Part shown: positions 1 to 9,440 of the stretch, one piece after another
How positions within the stretch are numbered: the first letter of the stretch is position 1
Layout of the letters: every line of letters starts with the position of its first letter
Origin: Denitratisoma sp. DHT3
GTDB taxonomy: Bacteria > Pseudomonadota > Gammaproteobacteria > Burkholderiales > Rhodocyclaceae
Direction of reading: 5' to 3'
Length of the DNA stretch: 64,000 nt
Assembly: GCF_007833355.1 (NCBI RefSeq)
Contig: NZ_CP020914.1
Span: forward strand, 2,032,047-2,096,046
The notes under the pieces: model-generated
What the model was told of the DNA's origin: nothing
Databases searched by the model: none
The model's input: the letters and a program-made list of their open reading frames with translations, nothing else
Program-made: the position numbers and the translations under genes

Positions 1-848
<848 letters not shown>

Positions 849-868
849 ACCGCCGCCCCCGGCGATAT

Positions 869-898
869 GACATCCCCGCCGTCGGCGGCGGGGATGTC
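869..898 (+). terminator. Strong hairpin after secA, probable terminator
   Basis: A 13-bp perfect stem (GACATCCCCGCCG at 869-881 paired with 886-898) closes on a TCGG tetraloop. It sits 20 bases after the secA stop and between two convergent genes. No clear T-run follows on either strand, so it may end transcription from both sides with help, or simply block read-through. Confidence 0.6.
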
Positions 899-921
899 TC
901 TAGGCCATAACTGCTAGGGCA

Positions 922-1803
922 TCAACACCGTAGAAAAGTCCGGGTCAGTTCGAGCACCGGCGCCAGCTTGTCGTGGTGCACCCAGTGCCCGGCGCCGGGC
1001 AGATTCACCGCGCGGGCATCGCGGAAGTGCGCCAGCGCGCCGTTATGCTCCGGATCGGAGAATTTGCTTTCGCCGCCGCGCAGGAACAGGACCGGACAGG
1101 CGATGCGCGCCCAAAGCTCCATGCACTCGGGACCGGTCAGCAACTGGGGCTGCATGCCGCGCATGTAGTTGTCGAACTTCCAACTGTAGCTGCCGTCCTC
1201 GTTCTGGTTCACGCCATGAATCGTCAGGTGCCGCGCCTGCTCCACCGAGAGGTGGGGATTCTCGCCGCGCATCCGCTGCAGCGCGTCCTCCAGCGTCGGG
1301 TAGCGGCGCGGCTGGCGGGCGGACAGCTGGTGCAGGCGGTCCATCCAGCCGATCAGCTGGGGCGCCACCGGCTTGTCGCGCTGGGCCTGGAGCTGCTCCG
1401 GGGAATGGATGAAGGGATCGATCGCCACCAGGTGGCTCACCATCTCCGGGAAGGTGCCGGCGAAGAGCAGGCTGAGGAAACCGCCGAAGGAATGACCGAC
1501 GATGCGCACCGGCCTCAGCCCGGTATGCCGCAGCAGCTGGGCGATGTCATAGACGAAGTCGGCCAGCATGTAGCTGCCGCCGACGCCCCATGCGGAATCG
1601 CCGTGGCCGCGCAGGTCCGGCGCGATGATGTGGTAGTCCCGGCGCAGGTCCTCGGCCATCCAGTCCCAGTTGCGGCAGTGGTCATAGCCGCCGTGGATCA
1701 TCAGCAGCGGCGGCGCGCCTTCGTTGCCCCAATCGACGTAATGCAGCTTGAGGCGGTGGGAGAAGAAATGGTGGGAGGTGGGGCCGACGATTTGTTGGGT
1801 CAT
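922..1803 (-). CDS. Alpha/beta-fold hydrolase
   Basis: A 293-residue protein of the alpha/beta hydrolase fold (epoxide hydrolase/esterase-like). The oxyanion-hole HGG lies at about residues 37-39. The nucleophile elbow GHSFGG puts the catalytic Ser near residue 105. The motif PDLRGHGDS occurs at about 62-70, and a C-terminal GAGHWVHHD supplies the likely catalytic His. There is no signal peptide, so it is probably cytoplasmic. The substrate cannot be told from sequence. It lies 23 bases downstream of trpC on the same strand and could be co-transcribed with the trp genes, although no link to tryptophan synthesis is known. Confidence 0.85.
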   Translation of the reverse strand: MTQQIVGPTSHHFFSHRLKLHYVDWGNEGAPPLLMIHGGYDHCRNWDWMAEDLRRDYHIIAPDLRGHGDSAWGVGGSYMLADFVYDIAQLLRHTGLRPVRIVGHSFGGFLSLLFAGTFPEMVSHLVAIDPFIHSPEQLQAQRDKPVAPQLIGWMDRLHQLSARQPRRYPTLEDALQRMRGENPHLSVEQARHLTIHGVNQNEDGSYSWKFDNYMRGMQPQLLTGPECMELWARIACPVLFLRGGESKFSDPEHNGALAHFRDARAVNLPGAGHWVHHDKLAPVLELTRTFLRC

Positions 1804-1826
1804 GATATCCCTCCACCCATTGCTGC

Positions 1827-2615
1827 TTACGCGAAGAGCCGCGCCAGTTCCTCGCCGGGCTCCGGCGCCCGCATGAAGGCTTCGCCGACCAGGAAGGCAT
1901 GCACGGCGTGGCGGCGCATCAGGGCCACGTCCTCGGGCGTGAGGATGCCGGATTCGGTGACCACGATGCGGTCGCCGGGAATCCGCGCCAGCTGGGCCAG
2001 CGTCGCCTCCAGGGAAACTTCGAAAGTACGCAGGTTGCGGTTGTTGATGCCGATCAGCGGCGTCTTCAATTGCAGCGCCCGGTCCAGTTCGTCGCCGTCG
2101 TGGGACTCCACCAGCACCGCCATGCCCAGATCGGAGGCGATGGCCTCCATTTCCCGCATCTGCGCCAGGGACAGGGCGGCGACGATCAGCAGGATGGCGT
2201 CGGCGCCCATCGCCCGCGCTTCATAGACCTGATACGGATCGACCAGGAAGTCCTTGCGCAACACCGGCAGTGCGCAGGCGGCGCGGGCCTGGCGCAGGTA
2301 GTCGGGGGCGCCCTGGAAGAACTGGCTGTCGGTCAGCACCGAGAGACAGGCGGCACCACCGCGCTGATAGCTGGCGGCGATCTCGGCGGGACGGAAGTCC
2401 GCGCGGATCACGCCCTTGGAGGGGCTGGCCTTCTTGATCTCGGCGATCACCGCCGGCCGGCCGGCGGCTATCCTGGCGCGCAGGGCACCGACGAAATCCC
2501 GCGCCGGCGCCTGGGCCGCGGCGGCGGCACGGACCTCCGCCAACGACTGGACGGCGCGGACGGCGGCCACTTCCTCGGCCTTGACGGCCAGAATCTTGTC
2601 GAGAATGTCGGACAT
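1827..2615 (-). CDS. trpC: Indole-3-glycerol phosphate synthase
   Basis: TrpC converts CdRP (carboxyphenylamino-deoxyribulose phosphate) to indole-3-glycerol phosphate in tryptophan synthesis. The protein has 262 residues, the usual length for a monofunctional TrpC (beta/alpha)8 barrel. Diagnostic motifs are [53 protein letters not shown] and VTESGI. The frame stays open far upstream, but the start is set at the ATG that overlaps the trpD stop by one base (TGATG). This arrangement implies translational coupling to trpD. It is the last trp gene of the cluster. Confidence 0.96.
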   Translation of the reverse strand: MSDILDKILAVKAEEVAAVRAVQSLAEVRAAAAAQAPARDFVGALRARIAAGRPAVIAEIKKASPSKGVIRADFRPAEIAASYQRGGAACLSVLTDSQFFQGAPDYLRQARAACALPVLRKDFLVDPYQVYEARAMGADAILLIVAALSLAQMREMEAIASDLGMAVLVESHDGDELDRALQLKTPLIGINNRNLRTFEVSLEATLAQLARIPGDRIVVTESGILTPEDVALMRRHAVHAFLVGEAFMRAPEPGEELARLFA

Positions 2616-3640
2616 CAGTCGAAACGCCGGGTGAAATTGACGAACTCGTCCAGCTTGGCACGGGCGGCGCCGCTGGCGATGGTTTCTCGCGCCAGCACCA
2701 CCCCCTCGGCGATCGAGGGCGCGACGTTGGCCGCATAGAGCGCGGCGCCGGCGTTCAGGATGACGATGTCGCGGGCCGGACCGGGCTGGTTCTCCAGCGC
2801 ACCCAGCAGCATGGCGCGGGACTCGGCGGAATCCTGCACCCGCAGGTTGCGGCTGGACGCCATCGGCAGGCCGAAGTCCTCGGGATGGATTTCGTATTCG
2901 AGGACGGCACCGTCCTTCAGTTCGCCCACCAGGGTGGCGGCGCCGAGGGAAATCTCGTCCATGCCGTCGCGGCTCCACACCACCAGGGCATGGCTGGCGC
3001 CGAGTTCCTGCATCACCCGTACCTGGATACCCACCAGATCGGGATGGAACACGCCCATCAGGATGTTGGGCGCGCCGGCGGGGTTGGTCAGCGGCCCGAG
3101 GATGTTGAAAATCGTCCGCACCCCCATTTCCTTCCTCACCGCGGCGACGTTCTTCATCGCCGGATGGTGGTTGGGCGCGAACATGAAGCCCATGCCCACG
3201 GCCAGCAGGCATTCGGCCACCTGGGGCGCCTGCAGATCGATCTTCGCGCCCAATGCTTCCAGTGCGTCGGCGGAGCCGGACTTGGAGGAGACGCTGCGAT
3301 TGCCGTGCTTGGCCACGATGGCCCCCGCCGCCGCGGCGACGAAGGCCGAGGCGGTGGAAATGTTGAAGGTATGGGCGCCGTCGCCGCCGGTGCCGACGAT
3401 GTCCACGAAACGGGGGTCGAGGGGAATCTCCACCCGGGTGCACAGTTCCCGCATCACCCGCGCCGCGGCGGAGATCTCGCCGATGGTCTCCTTCTTGACC
3501 CGCAGGCCGGTGAGGATCGCGGCCGTCATCAGGGGCGAGATATCCCCCCGCATGATCAGCCGCATCAAATGCAGCATTTCGTCGTGGAAGATTTCCCGGT
3601 GTTCGATGGTGCGCTGGAGCGCCTCCTGGGGCGTGATCAT
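2615..3640 (-). CDS. trpD: Anthranilate phosphoribosyltransferase
   Basis: TrpD transfers phosphoribosyl from PRPP to anthranilate. The 341-residue protein starts [22 protein letters not shown], the usual N-terminus, so the ATG at 3640 was preferred to an upstream in-frame ATG inside the trpG end. The PRPP loop GTGGD lies at about residues 83-87. It is followed by [30 protein letters not shown] and [10 protein letters not shown]. The gene lies between trpG, 10 bases upstream, and trpC, whose start overlaps its stop, in one operon. Confidence 0.96.
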   Translation of the reverse strand: MITPQEALQRTIEHREIFHDEMLHLMRLIMRGDISPLMTAAILTGLRVKKETIGEISAAARVMRELCTRVEIPLDPRFVDIVGTGGDGAHTFNISTASAFVAAAAGAIVAKHGNRSVSSKSGSADALEALGAKIDLQAPQVAECLLAVGMGFMFAPNHHPAMKNVAAVRKEMGVRTIFNILGPLTNPAGAPNILMGVFHPDLVGIQVRVMQELGASHALVVWSRDGMDEISLGAATLVGELKDGAVLEYEIHPEDFGLPMASSRNLRVQDSAESRAMLLGALENQPGPARDIVILNAGAALYAANVAPSIAEGVVLARETIASGAARAKLDEFVNFTRRFD

Positions 3641-3650
3641 CGTTGGTTCC

Positions 3651-4235
3651 TCAACGGCCCTGGTTCTGGATGGTCTGATGCAGGAAGTTGCGCAGCAGCG
3701 CATGGCCGTCCTGGGTCAGGATGGATTCGGGGTGGAACTGCACCCCCTCCACGGCATAAATGCGGTGACGCACGCCCATGATTTCGCCGTCCTCGGTCCA
3801 GGCCGTCACCTCCAGACAGTCCGGCAGGGTGGCGCGGTCGATGGCCAGGGAATGGTAGCGGGTCACCGTCAGCGGGTTGGGCAGGCCCTTGAACACCCCG
3901 CAGTCGGCGTGGGTCACCGGCGAGGTCTTGCCGTGCATGGGACGCAGCGCATGGACGATGCGGCCGCCGAAGGCCGCGCCGATGCTCTGGTGGCCCAGGC
4001 AGACGCCGAGGATGGGCAGACGCCCGGCGAACTCCTGGATCGCCGCCACCGAAATCCCGGCCTCGGCCGGGGAGCAGGGACCGGGGGAGATCACCAGCCG
4101 GTCCGGTTTCTGGGCGGCGATGCCGGCCAGGTCGATGGCGTCGTTGCGGAACACCCGCACCTCCTCGCCCAGTTCGCCGAAATACTGGACCAGGTTGTAG
4201 GTGAAGGAGTCGTAGTTGTCGATCATCAGCAGCAT
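3651..4235 (-). CDS. trpG: Anthranilate synthase glutamine amidotransferase subunit
   Basis: TrpG supplies ammonia from glutamine to TrpE for anthranilate formation. The 194-residue class I amidotransferase starts [19 protein letters not shown]. The nucleophile Cys is at about residue 79 in GVCLGHQ, and the His-Glu pair lies in GVQFHPES near residue 170. A GGAG ribosome-binding site precedes the ATG. Its normal partner trpE, usually just upstream, is not in this window: the DNA upstream is non-coding and then cargo-like. Either trpE lies elsewhere or the cluster was split. Such subunits can also serve para-aminobenzoate synthesis. Confidence 0.95.
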   Translation of the reverse strand: MLLMIDNYDSFTYNLVQYFGELGEEVRVFRNDAIDLAGIAAQKPDRLVISPGPCSPAEAGISVAAIQEFAGRLPILGVCLGHQSIGAAFGGRIVHALRPMHGKTSPVTHADCGVFKGLPNPLTVTRYHSLAIDRATLPDCLEVTAWTEDGEIMGVRHRIYAVEGVQFHPESILTQDGHALLRNFLHQTIQNQGR

Positions 4236-4807
4236 GACTGCTCCAACATATTGATTATTAATGACTCGTGCGGCGCAACTGCGTTTTCATATACACAGAT
4301 ATATACACACTGGCGGGCGACTGCGGTGGAAGATGCGTCGATCAGGGCCTGATGGGGGCCGGTACGCCGGCTCGACGCCTCGCCCACACCGGGCTGGCCC
4401 AGGGGCAGCAGCGCCCACAGACTACCCATGACACCCGCGGCTCGACGCGGGTGACGGGGACGAGAAGAAGCGAAAGGAACTCTACCCGCCAACCGACTTG
4501 GCGGGGAGTGAGGCAAGGCTGAGCGTCTTGACGGCATCGGGCAATCTCCTAAGATCTTGGAGCCGCCGTGCCGGAGAGCCATCTGCTGGACCTTGCCTAC
4601 CGATACGGCGGCAAGGCGCGGTACGAAACCGCGACGACGTGCCGCTTCCTAGTGGAAGCGCCACCACTGAGAAACGGTGATCGAAGCGGTACGGTTCATG
4701 GGCAGACCGAGTTGAGCTAACCGGAAGTTGCGTGCGGAAACCAAGCTTCCTACAGCAGCTTCATAACGAGTTGATTTTACCACGCATCCCTGGACGGCCG
4801 TCTACCA
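4236..4807. other. 572-bp non-coding junction between trpG and the cargo block
   Basis: No convincing gene was found on either strand. Next to trpG lies a short AT-rich stretch with repeated ATATACACA-type words (about 4290-4312), unlike the GC-rich surroundings. It may hold the trpG promoter. The rest (about 4320-4800) is GC-rich with several small inverted repeats and no recognisable protein. The ICE or cargo boundary probably lies here, because genes to the left are housekeeping and genes to the right are accessory. No tRNA 3' end and no matching direct repeat was seen. Confidence 0.5.
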
Positions 4808-5761
4808 TCACACCACCTTACGCGCATCCCATCGACGCTGGCACCCTTCTCTGGGGGTGGTCACTCCTCCGGCGGCGCGGTCCCGCCCGCCTTTCGCCCG
4901 CTCGATGAACCGCTTCATGGGCTCCGAGGGTTCGCCCCGGCGGCGCAGCAGGTAGGTAGAGAGCACCGGTGGGCTGCCGGCCAAGGGACGAATGGAGATG
5001 TCCGGGCGCTGTAGCGTCTGCACCTGCGAGGCGATGGCGAAGCCGATGCCGTAGCCGGCACCGACCAGGGTCAGCATCACGCCCAGGCTGGTCACTTCAT
5101 CGACCAGCTTGAGCGGCGTGCCTGCGTCCTGCAGCAGCGCTTGAATCTGATGGCGGCAGCCCGATCCCGATTCGGGATGGCACAGAACCAGCGGGAACTT
5201 CAGGGCTTCGGCCAGCGGCACCTGCACGTGTGCCAGCAAGGGGTGGCGTGCGGGCACGATCACCGACAGCGGATCGGTCCACACCGGCTCGGCGACGAGG
5301 CCATCATGTACCGCGTTTGACAACGCAAAGCCGATGTCCAGCAGATCGTCGTGCAGCGTCTTGAGCTGCTGCGCGAACGGCAGCTCGAAGACGCGAATCT
5401 CCATCTCGGGCTCCTCCTCGCGGCTGCGTGCCAGCAAGGTGGCGATGCGGGGCTGCGCCAGGCCGTCGCAGATCGCGATGCGCAGATGGCCCTGGTAGCC
5501 CTGTGCCGCCGCCTTGGCACTCTTGACTGCCTGCTCCACGGTGGCCATCACGCGTCGGCATTCGCCTAGGAACACCTGGCCGGCCCAGGTCAGCCGCGTC
5601 AGGCGGGTGCTGCGGTCGAACAACTGCACGCCAAGCTGGCTTTCCAGGTCGCGCATTGCTCGCGATACGGGAGATTGCTCGATCCCGAGACGCTCGGCCG
5701 CGCGGGCGAGATGCAGCTCTTCCGCGACTGCAACGAAATAGCGTAGCAATCTAGGCTCCAA
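4808..5761 (-). CDS. LysR-family transcriptional regulator
   Basis: A LysR-type regulator of about 317 residues with an N-terminal winged HTH (LLRYFVAVAEELHLARAAERLGIEQSPVSRAMRDLE) and a C-terminal periplasmic-binding-like effector domain. A TTG start at 5761 is chosen because GGGAGG lies five bases upstream and the product then begins at the canonical LysR N-terminus. An ATG at 5830 would add 23 atypical residues that overlap the modB remnant. It closely resembles the LysR protein at 22729-23640 and a decayed copy at about 21860-22314. Its target is unknown; the PHA genes or the neighbouring cargo are candidates. Confidence 0.85.
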   Translation of the reverse strand: MEPRLLRYFVAVAEELHLARAAERLGIEQSPVSRAMRDLESQLGVQLFDRSTRLTRLTWAGQVFLGECRRVMATVEQAVKSAKAAAQGYQGHLRIAICDGLAQPRIATLLARSREEEPEMEIRVFELPFAQQLKTLHDDLLDIGFALSNAVHDGLVAEPVWTDPLSVIVPARHPLLAHVQVPLAEALKFPLVLCHPESGSGCRHQIQALLQDAGTPLKLVDEVTSLGVMLTLVGAGYGIGFAIASQVQTLQRPDISIRPLAGSPPVLSTYLLRRRGEPSEPMKRFIERAKGGRDRAAGGVTTPREGCQRRWDARKVV

Positions 5762-5903
5762 GGCAGCCTCCCATCGGCCCTTTCCACCAGGTCTTGGTAC
5801 GAGCCAGCCACCAAGCGATGGGGATGTCAATCAGGATCAGGGTGACGACGCCTGCTAAACGTGCGGTCAACCGGAGGACTTGCAGATCACTATCCGTCAG
5901 CAC
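5751..5903 (-). pseudogene. modB: Remnant of molybdate ABC transporter permease (modB 5' fragment)
   Basis: A 50-codon frame starting at GTG 5903 reads LTDSDLQVLRLTARLAGVVT, then IPIAWWLARTKTWWKGP. This matches my memory of the N-terminus of ModB-type permeases, which typically have the pattern PIAWWLARTKSWWKGP. It then stops at TAG (5751-5753) inside the LysR start region. Only the first transmembrane segment remains of a protein that normally exceeds 220 residues. It is best read as a truncated relic left when the LysR gene and its cargo were joined here. It is too short to be functional. Confidence 0.65.
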
Positions 5904-6025
5904 GCAAACACCCTCGTGTCAATGCGCATGCTTCGTATCCGAGCACCCGAGTGTGTAAAGGATGCTCTTCGGTGAACTGCCCAAGCGAATGGTCCAGACT
6001 TTCATGCCGCAGGCCCCTCGACTAC

Positions 6026-6772
6026 TCAATACATATGCTGGCCGCCGTTCATCGCCACGTTGCTGCCGGTCATAAAGGCGGCGGCTTCGCTGGCGATGAA
6101 GGCGACAAGTGCCGCAATCTCGGCCGGCTGACCGAGACGGCCAATCGGAATCGCATCGATGATCTTCTGGCGCACATCCTCGCGCACCGCCATCACCATC
6201 TTGGTGGCGAAATAGCCCGGCGAGACGGTGTTGACCGTCACGCCCTTGTGCGCCACCTCCTGTGCGAGCGCCTTGGTGAATCCATGTACCCCGGCCTTGG
6301 CCGCCGAATAATTGGTCTGCCCGAACTGGCCCTTGCTGCCGTTGATCGACGAGATGTTGACGATGCGACCCCAGCCGCGCTCGACCATCGGATCGACGAA
6401 CGGCTTGGTGACGTTGAACATGGAGTCTAGGTTGGTGCGCAGTACGGCATCCCACCCGGCCTTGTCGAGCTTGCGCAGCGTTGCGTCGCGGGTGATGCCG
6501 GCGTTGTTCACCAGGATATCGATCCGATGACCGTCGGCGTGGATGCGCCGCGCCAGTTCCTGCGTTGATTCGTAGTCGGATACATCCACCCCGTAGGCAG
6601 CAAATGTGTAGCCCTGTGTCGCTTGCGCTTGCTGCCACTGGCCAATCGTGATGTTGCCGGGGGTATGCGTGACGATCACGCGGTGGCCGACGTCGTGCAG
6701 GGTACGGGCGATTGCAGCGCCCAACCCCCGGTTGCCTCCCGTCACCAGCGCCGTCCGTTGCGTCGTATACAT
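6026..6772 (-). CDS. phaB: Acetoacetyl-CoA reductase (PHA synthesis)
   Basis: A 248-residue short-chain dehydrogenase that would reduce acetoacetyl-CoA to (R)-3-hydroxybutyryl-CoA with NADPH. The N-terminal dinucleotide motif is TGGNRGLGAAIA, then LVNNAGITRD. The catalytic Ser (NISSINGSKGQFGQ) and the YxxxK motif (TNYSAAKAG) are present. GQFGQTNYSAAKAGVHGFTK is typical of PhaB rather than FabG. The ATG at 6772 was chosen over an upstream in-frame start that would add a 57-residue tail overlapping the phasin gene. It forms a minus-strand cluster with the phasin and phaC. No phaA thiolase is present in the window. Confidence 0.9.
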   Translation of the reverse strand: MYTTQRTALVTGGNRGLGAAIARTLHDVGHRVIVTHTPGNITIGQWQQAQATQGYTFAAYGVDVSDYESTQELARRIHADGHRIDILVNNAGITRDATLRKLDKAGWDAVLRTNLDSMFNVTKPFVDPMVERGWGRIVNISSINGSKGQFGQTNYSAAKAGVHGFTKALAQEVAHKGVTVNTVSPGYFATKMVMAVREDVRQKIIDAIPIGRLGQPAEIAALVAFIASEAAAFMTGSNVAMNGGQHMY

Positions 6773-6782
6773 TGCCGTCCCC

Positions 6783-7226
6783 TCATTTCTTGGTCTTGCC
6801 TTGGGGTACGGCGCTTGGGGCGGTCCAGGGCTGCGCCCAGCGCTGGCAAAGCTGCGTGAAAGAGGCTGCGTCGCCACTGGTGCCGAATGCCTCGGAGACA
6901 GATTCCTGCCAAGTCGTAAGTGCTTGACGCAGACCATTGGCAAAGGCCGCCTGGCTCTTGGCTGCTACTTGCCCGACCGCTTGGGCATCGCCCATGCGGC
7001 CTTGGCACAGGCGCCAGAACACCTCTGACGGCAAAGTCGCGAGCGCCTGCCAGTCGGCCGCCTGTTGGAGGCCCTGGATGCGCGAGGTGGTCTCCAGCAC
7101 GCCGCCAGCGCTGAGCTGTTGCATGGCTTCGAGCCAGTGATGGCTGCTCTCCTGCAGCAAGCGCGTGATCTGCAGTTGCAGCTCGGCATTGGCTTTGTAG
7201 AGATGGATTGGCAGTTCGTTGCTCAT
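6783..7226 (-). CDS. Phasin family protein
   Basis: A 147-residue, mostly helical protein beginning MSNELPIHLYKANAELQLQI. Phasins coat PHA granules and control their size and number. The helical, Ala/Gln-rich composition, the phasin-like repeats around QLSAGGVLETTSRIQGLQQAADW and AFANGLRQALTTWQESV, and its place between phaB (10 bases downstream) and phaC support this call. A basic C-terminus (QGKTKK) could contact the granule or DNA. Which phasin subtype it is cannot be told. Confidence 0.75.
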   Translation of the reverse strand: MSNELPIHLYKANAELQLQITRLLQESSHHWLEAMQQLSAGGVLETTSRIQGLQQAADWQALATLPSEVFWRLCQGRMGDAQAVGQVAAKSQAAFANGLRQALTTWQESVSEAFGTSGDAASFTQLCQRWAQPWTAPSAVPQGKTKK

Positions 7227-7350
7227 TGCAGTGCCCTTCGGTCATGGTGGGCCCCCTTTGGGGCGGGTGTGGGCCATCCCTAGTGATGTCCCTGCTGAAA
7301 TGGTCTGGCCTTGTCTCGGCTTCAGTGCGTCTTGGCTTCAGTGCGTCTTG

Positions 7351-9105
7351 TCACCGCATTGCCACATAGGTACCAGGCGCATCACCGAGCGGCGCCTGCG
7401 TGCCTCCCATGGCAGGTGGCGATACCCGCTCCGTCGAACGTCGCGCCAGCCACTGCTGCCAGGCTGGCCACCAGGAGCCCTTGTTCAGCGGGGTTTCGGC
7501 ACGCCACGTTTGCGGATCGATGTAGCGAGCGCCGGCGCTGCGGGTCGCAATCTGGTAGCTGCGCCGGGGGTGCCCCGGCTCGCTGACCACGCCGGCGTTG
7601 TGCCCGCCGCTGGTCAGTACGAAGGTCAGTTCCGCATCACTGAGCAGGTGCATTTTGTACACGGATGGCCAGGGGGCGACGTGGTCGCGCACCGTGCCGA
7701 CGATGAGCATCGGCACTTCGATGTCGGCGATCGCCACCGGCCGTCCGCCGACCTGGTAGCGTCCCTCGGCCAGATCGTTGTTCAGATACAAACGCCGCAG
7801 GTACTCGCTGTGCATGCGATACGGCATGCGTGTCACGTCGGCATTCCAGGCCATCAGGTCATTGAACTCCTGCCGTTCGCCCAGCAGGTACTCGCGCACG
7901 CGGCGCGACCAGATCAGGTCGCGCGAGTTGAGCATCTGGAAAGAGGCGGCCATCTGCTTGCCGTCGAGATAGCCCTTGTCCCACATCCCGGCTTCCAGCC
8001 AGGCGAGTTGACTGTCGTCGATGAAAAGTGCAATTTCGCCCGACTCGCGGAAGTCGGTCTCCGACGCCAGCAGCGTCAAACTGTGCAGCCGTTCGTCGCC
8101 ATCGCGCGCCATCGCGGCTGCGGCGATCGTCAGCAAGGTGCCGCCCAGGCAATAGCCAACCGCCTGCACCTTGCGCTCGGGCACGATGGCCGTGACCGCG
8201 TCCAGTGCATCCATGACCCCCAGCCACCGGTAATCCTCCAGGCCGAGGTCGCGATCGGCCGCGGTCGGGTTCTTCCATGAAAGGATGAACACCGTATGCC
8301 CCTGGTCGACCAGGTACTTCACCATCGAGTTGTGCGGTGACAGGTCGAGGATGTAGTACTTCATGATCCAGGAAGGCACGATCAACACCGGCTCGGCATA
8401 CACATCGGGCGTCGTCGGCGTGTACTGGATCAGTTCGATGAGGTGGTTTCGGAACACCACCTTTCCTGGCGTGACCGCCACGTCCTGGCCGACCTTGAAG
8501 CCTTCGACCCCGGCCGGTTCATCGTCAAGCGCAAGACGCTGTGCATCGTCGAGGAAGTTCATCGCGCCGCGCCACAGGTTGACGCCGCCGCTGGTTTTGA
8601 TGGCTTCCAGCACTTCCGGGTTGGTCCAGACGAAATTCGATGGCGACCACATGTCCAACCACTGCCGCCCGGCGAAAGTGACCATGTTCTCGTGATGGCG
8701 CGACACGCCGCGCACGCCGGTCGTGGCGTTGTGCCACCACTGCTGCTGCAGCAAGAAGCCCTGGTGGATCACGTTGAACGGCCATTGCTGCCAGGCCGGC
8801 GCCTCGAAGCGCCGATCCTGTTCCAACGGCTCAATGCACGTGGGGCAGCCGTGGGCACTTGCAGCGTGCGCGACGTAACGCGCCAAGCGTCGCTGCTTGT
8901 GCAACCCCTTGTCGATCAGGCTGCGCTGCTTGCCCGGTGAAAGGCTCAGGTGCAGCGCCCAGTCGTACCAAGCCAGCAAACCCGCCGCCGGCGACAACCC
9001 GCCAGTGCCGCGTGCCCGGCACGCGTTCGCAAGCGTATCCAGGACATCGGGGTGACAGACGGACGGTGCCGGCGCGGGCTTGTCAGGTATGGCAAGGGTG
9101 TTCAT
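7351..9105 (-). CDS. phaC: Class I poly(3-hydroxyalkanoate) synthase
   Basis: PHA synthase polymerises (R)-3-hydroxyacyl-CoA into polyester granules. The 584-residue length fits class I. The lipase-like box GYCLGG places the catalytic Cys at about residue 319. The Asp lies in GTVRDHVAPW (about 475) and the His in GGHNAG (about 505). LIVPSWIMKYYILDLSPHNSMVKYL is a family signature. The gene reads away from the divergent TetR gene, and a near-identical operator-like site lies just upstream of each (see 9124-9143 and 9404-9423). This suggests TetR control. Confidence 0.93.
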   Translation of the reverse strand: MNTLAIPDKPAPAPSVCHPDVLDTLANACRARGTGGLSPAAGLLAWYDWALHLSLSPGKQRSLIDKGLHKQRRLARYVAHAASAHGCPTCIEPLEQDRRFEAPAWQQWPFNVIHQGFLLQQQWWHNATTGVRGVSRHHENMVTFAGRQWLDMWSPSNFVWTNPEVLEAIKTSGGVNLWRGAMNFLDDAQRLALDDEPAGVEGFKVGQDVAVTPGKVVFRNHLIELIQYTPTTPDVYAEPVLIVPSWIMKYYILDLSPHNSMVKYLVDQGHTVFILSWKNPTAADRDLGLEDYRWLGVMDALDAVTAIVPERKVQAVGYCLGGTLLTIAAAAMARDGDERLHSLTLLASETDFRESGEIALFIDDSQLAWLEAGMWDKGYLDGKQMAASFQMLNSRDLIWSRRVREYLLGERQEFNDLMAWNADVTRMPYRMHSEYLRRLYLNNDLAEGRYQVGGRPVAIADIEVPMLIVGTVRDHVAPWPSVYKMHLLSDAELTFVLTSGGHNAGVVSEPGHPRRSYQIATRSAGARYIDPQTWRAETPLNKGSWWPAWQQWLARRSTERVSPPAMGGTQAPLGDAPGTYVAMR

Positions 9106-9123
9106 CTCTGATCTTCCGATGTT

Positions 9124-9143
9124 GTAAGTAACTTATTACTATC
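9124..9143 (-). promoter_or_regulatory. Candidate TetR operator upstream of phaC
   Basis: Read on the minus strand the site is GATAGTAATAAGTTACTTAC, with an AGTAA/TTACt half-site pair 8 bases apart. It matches 18 of 20 bases of the site at 9404-9423 in front of the TetR gene. It lies about 19 bases upstream of the phaC start, where a bound repressor would block initiation. Confidence 0.65.
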
Positions 9144-9403
9144 ATAATGCCTACGGGAAAAGATGCAAAGCCTTGAAGAACGCCCGGGGGATTTCCGCCT
9201 TCGCTCGAACGAAATCGCTTCTCTTGCTCTGACTGAGGTGGCCGACTTGCCGACCGATTACTCATGATCCGCCTGAGGGGTGTGTTCGCTTCCTGGGTCT
9301 CGTCAGCTCACTTGGCCACGATCCATGGATGGGGCAGGAACCATCCTTTCCCGTGCGATGAACCGTATTCCCGATCTTGCGACGCGGATGTTTTGCATGT
9401 TAG

Positions 9404-9423
9404 GATAGTAATAGGTCACTTAC
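9404..9423 (+). promoter_or_regulatory. Candidate TetR operator upstream of the tetR-type gene
   Basis: The site GATAGTAATAGGTCACTTAC contains the dyad AGTAA-N8-TTACT and lies 18 bases before the GTG start of the TetR gene. It is nearly identical to the site before phaC, in opposite orientation. The pattern fits auto-repression together with repression of the divergent phaC operon. The rest of the 335-bp interval (9106-9440) shows no gene. Confidence 0.65.
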
Positions 9424-9440
9424 TTTATGGAGTCTGATCG

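Noticed and set aside
973..2226. Long plus-strand frames opposite the hydrolase and trp genes
   Set aside because: They are shadow frames of high-GC coding DNA. The minus-strand products have clear family motifs and these do not.
4320..4800. Possible group II intron or other ribozyme remnant between trpG and the LysR gene
   Set aside because: A short ACGGTTC-like end resembled domain V, but its 5' partner strand and the rest of the fold could not be found, and no maturase is present.
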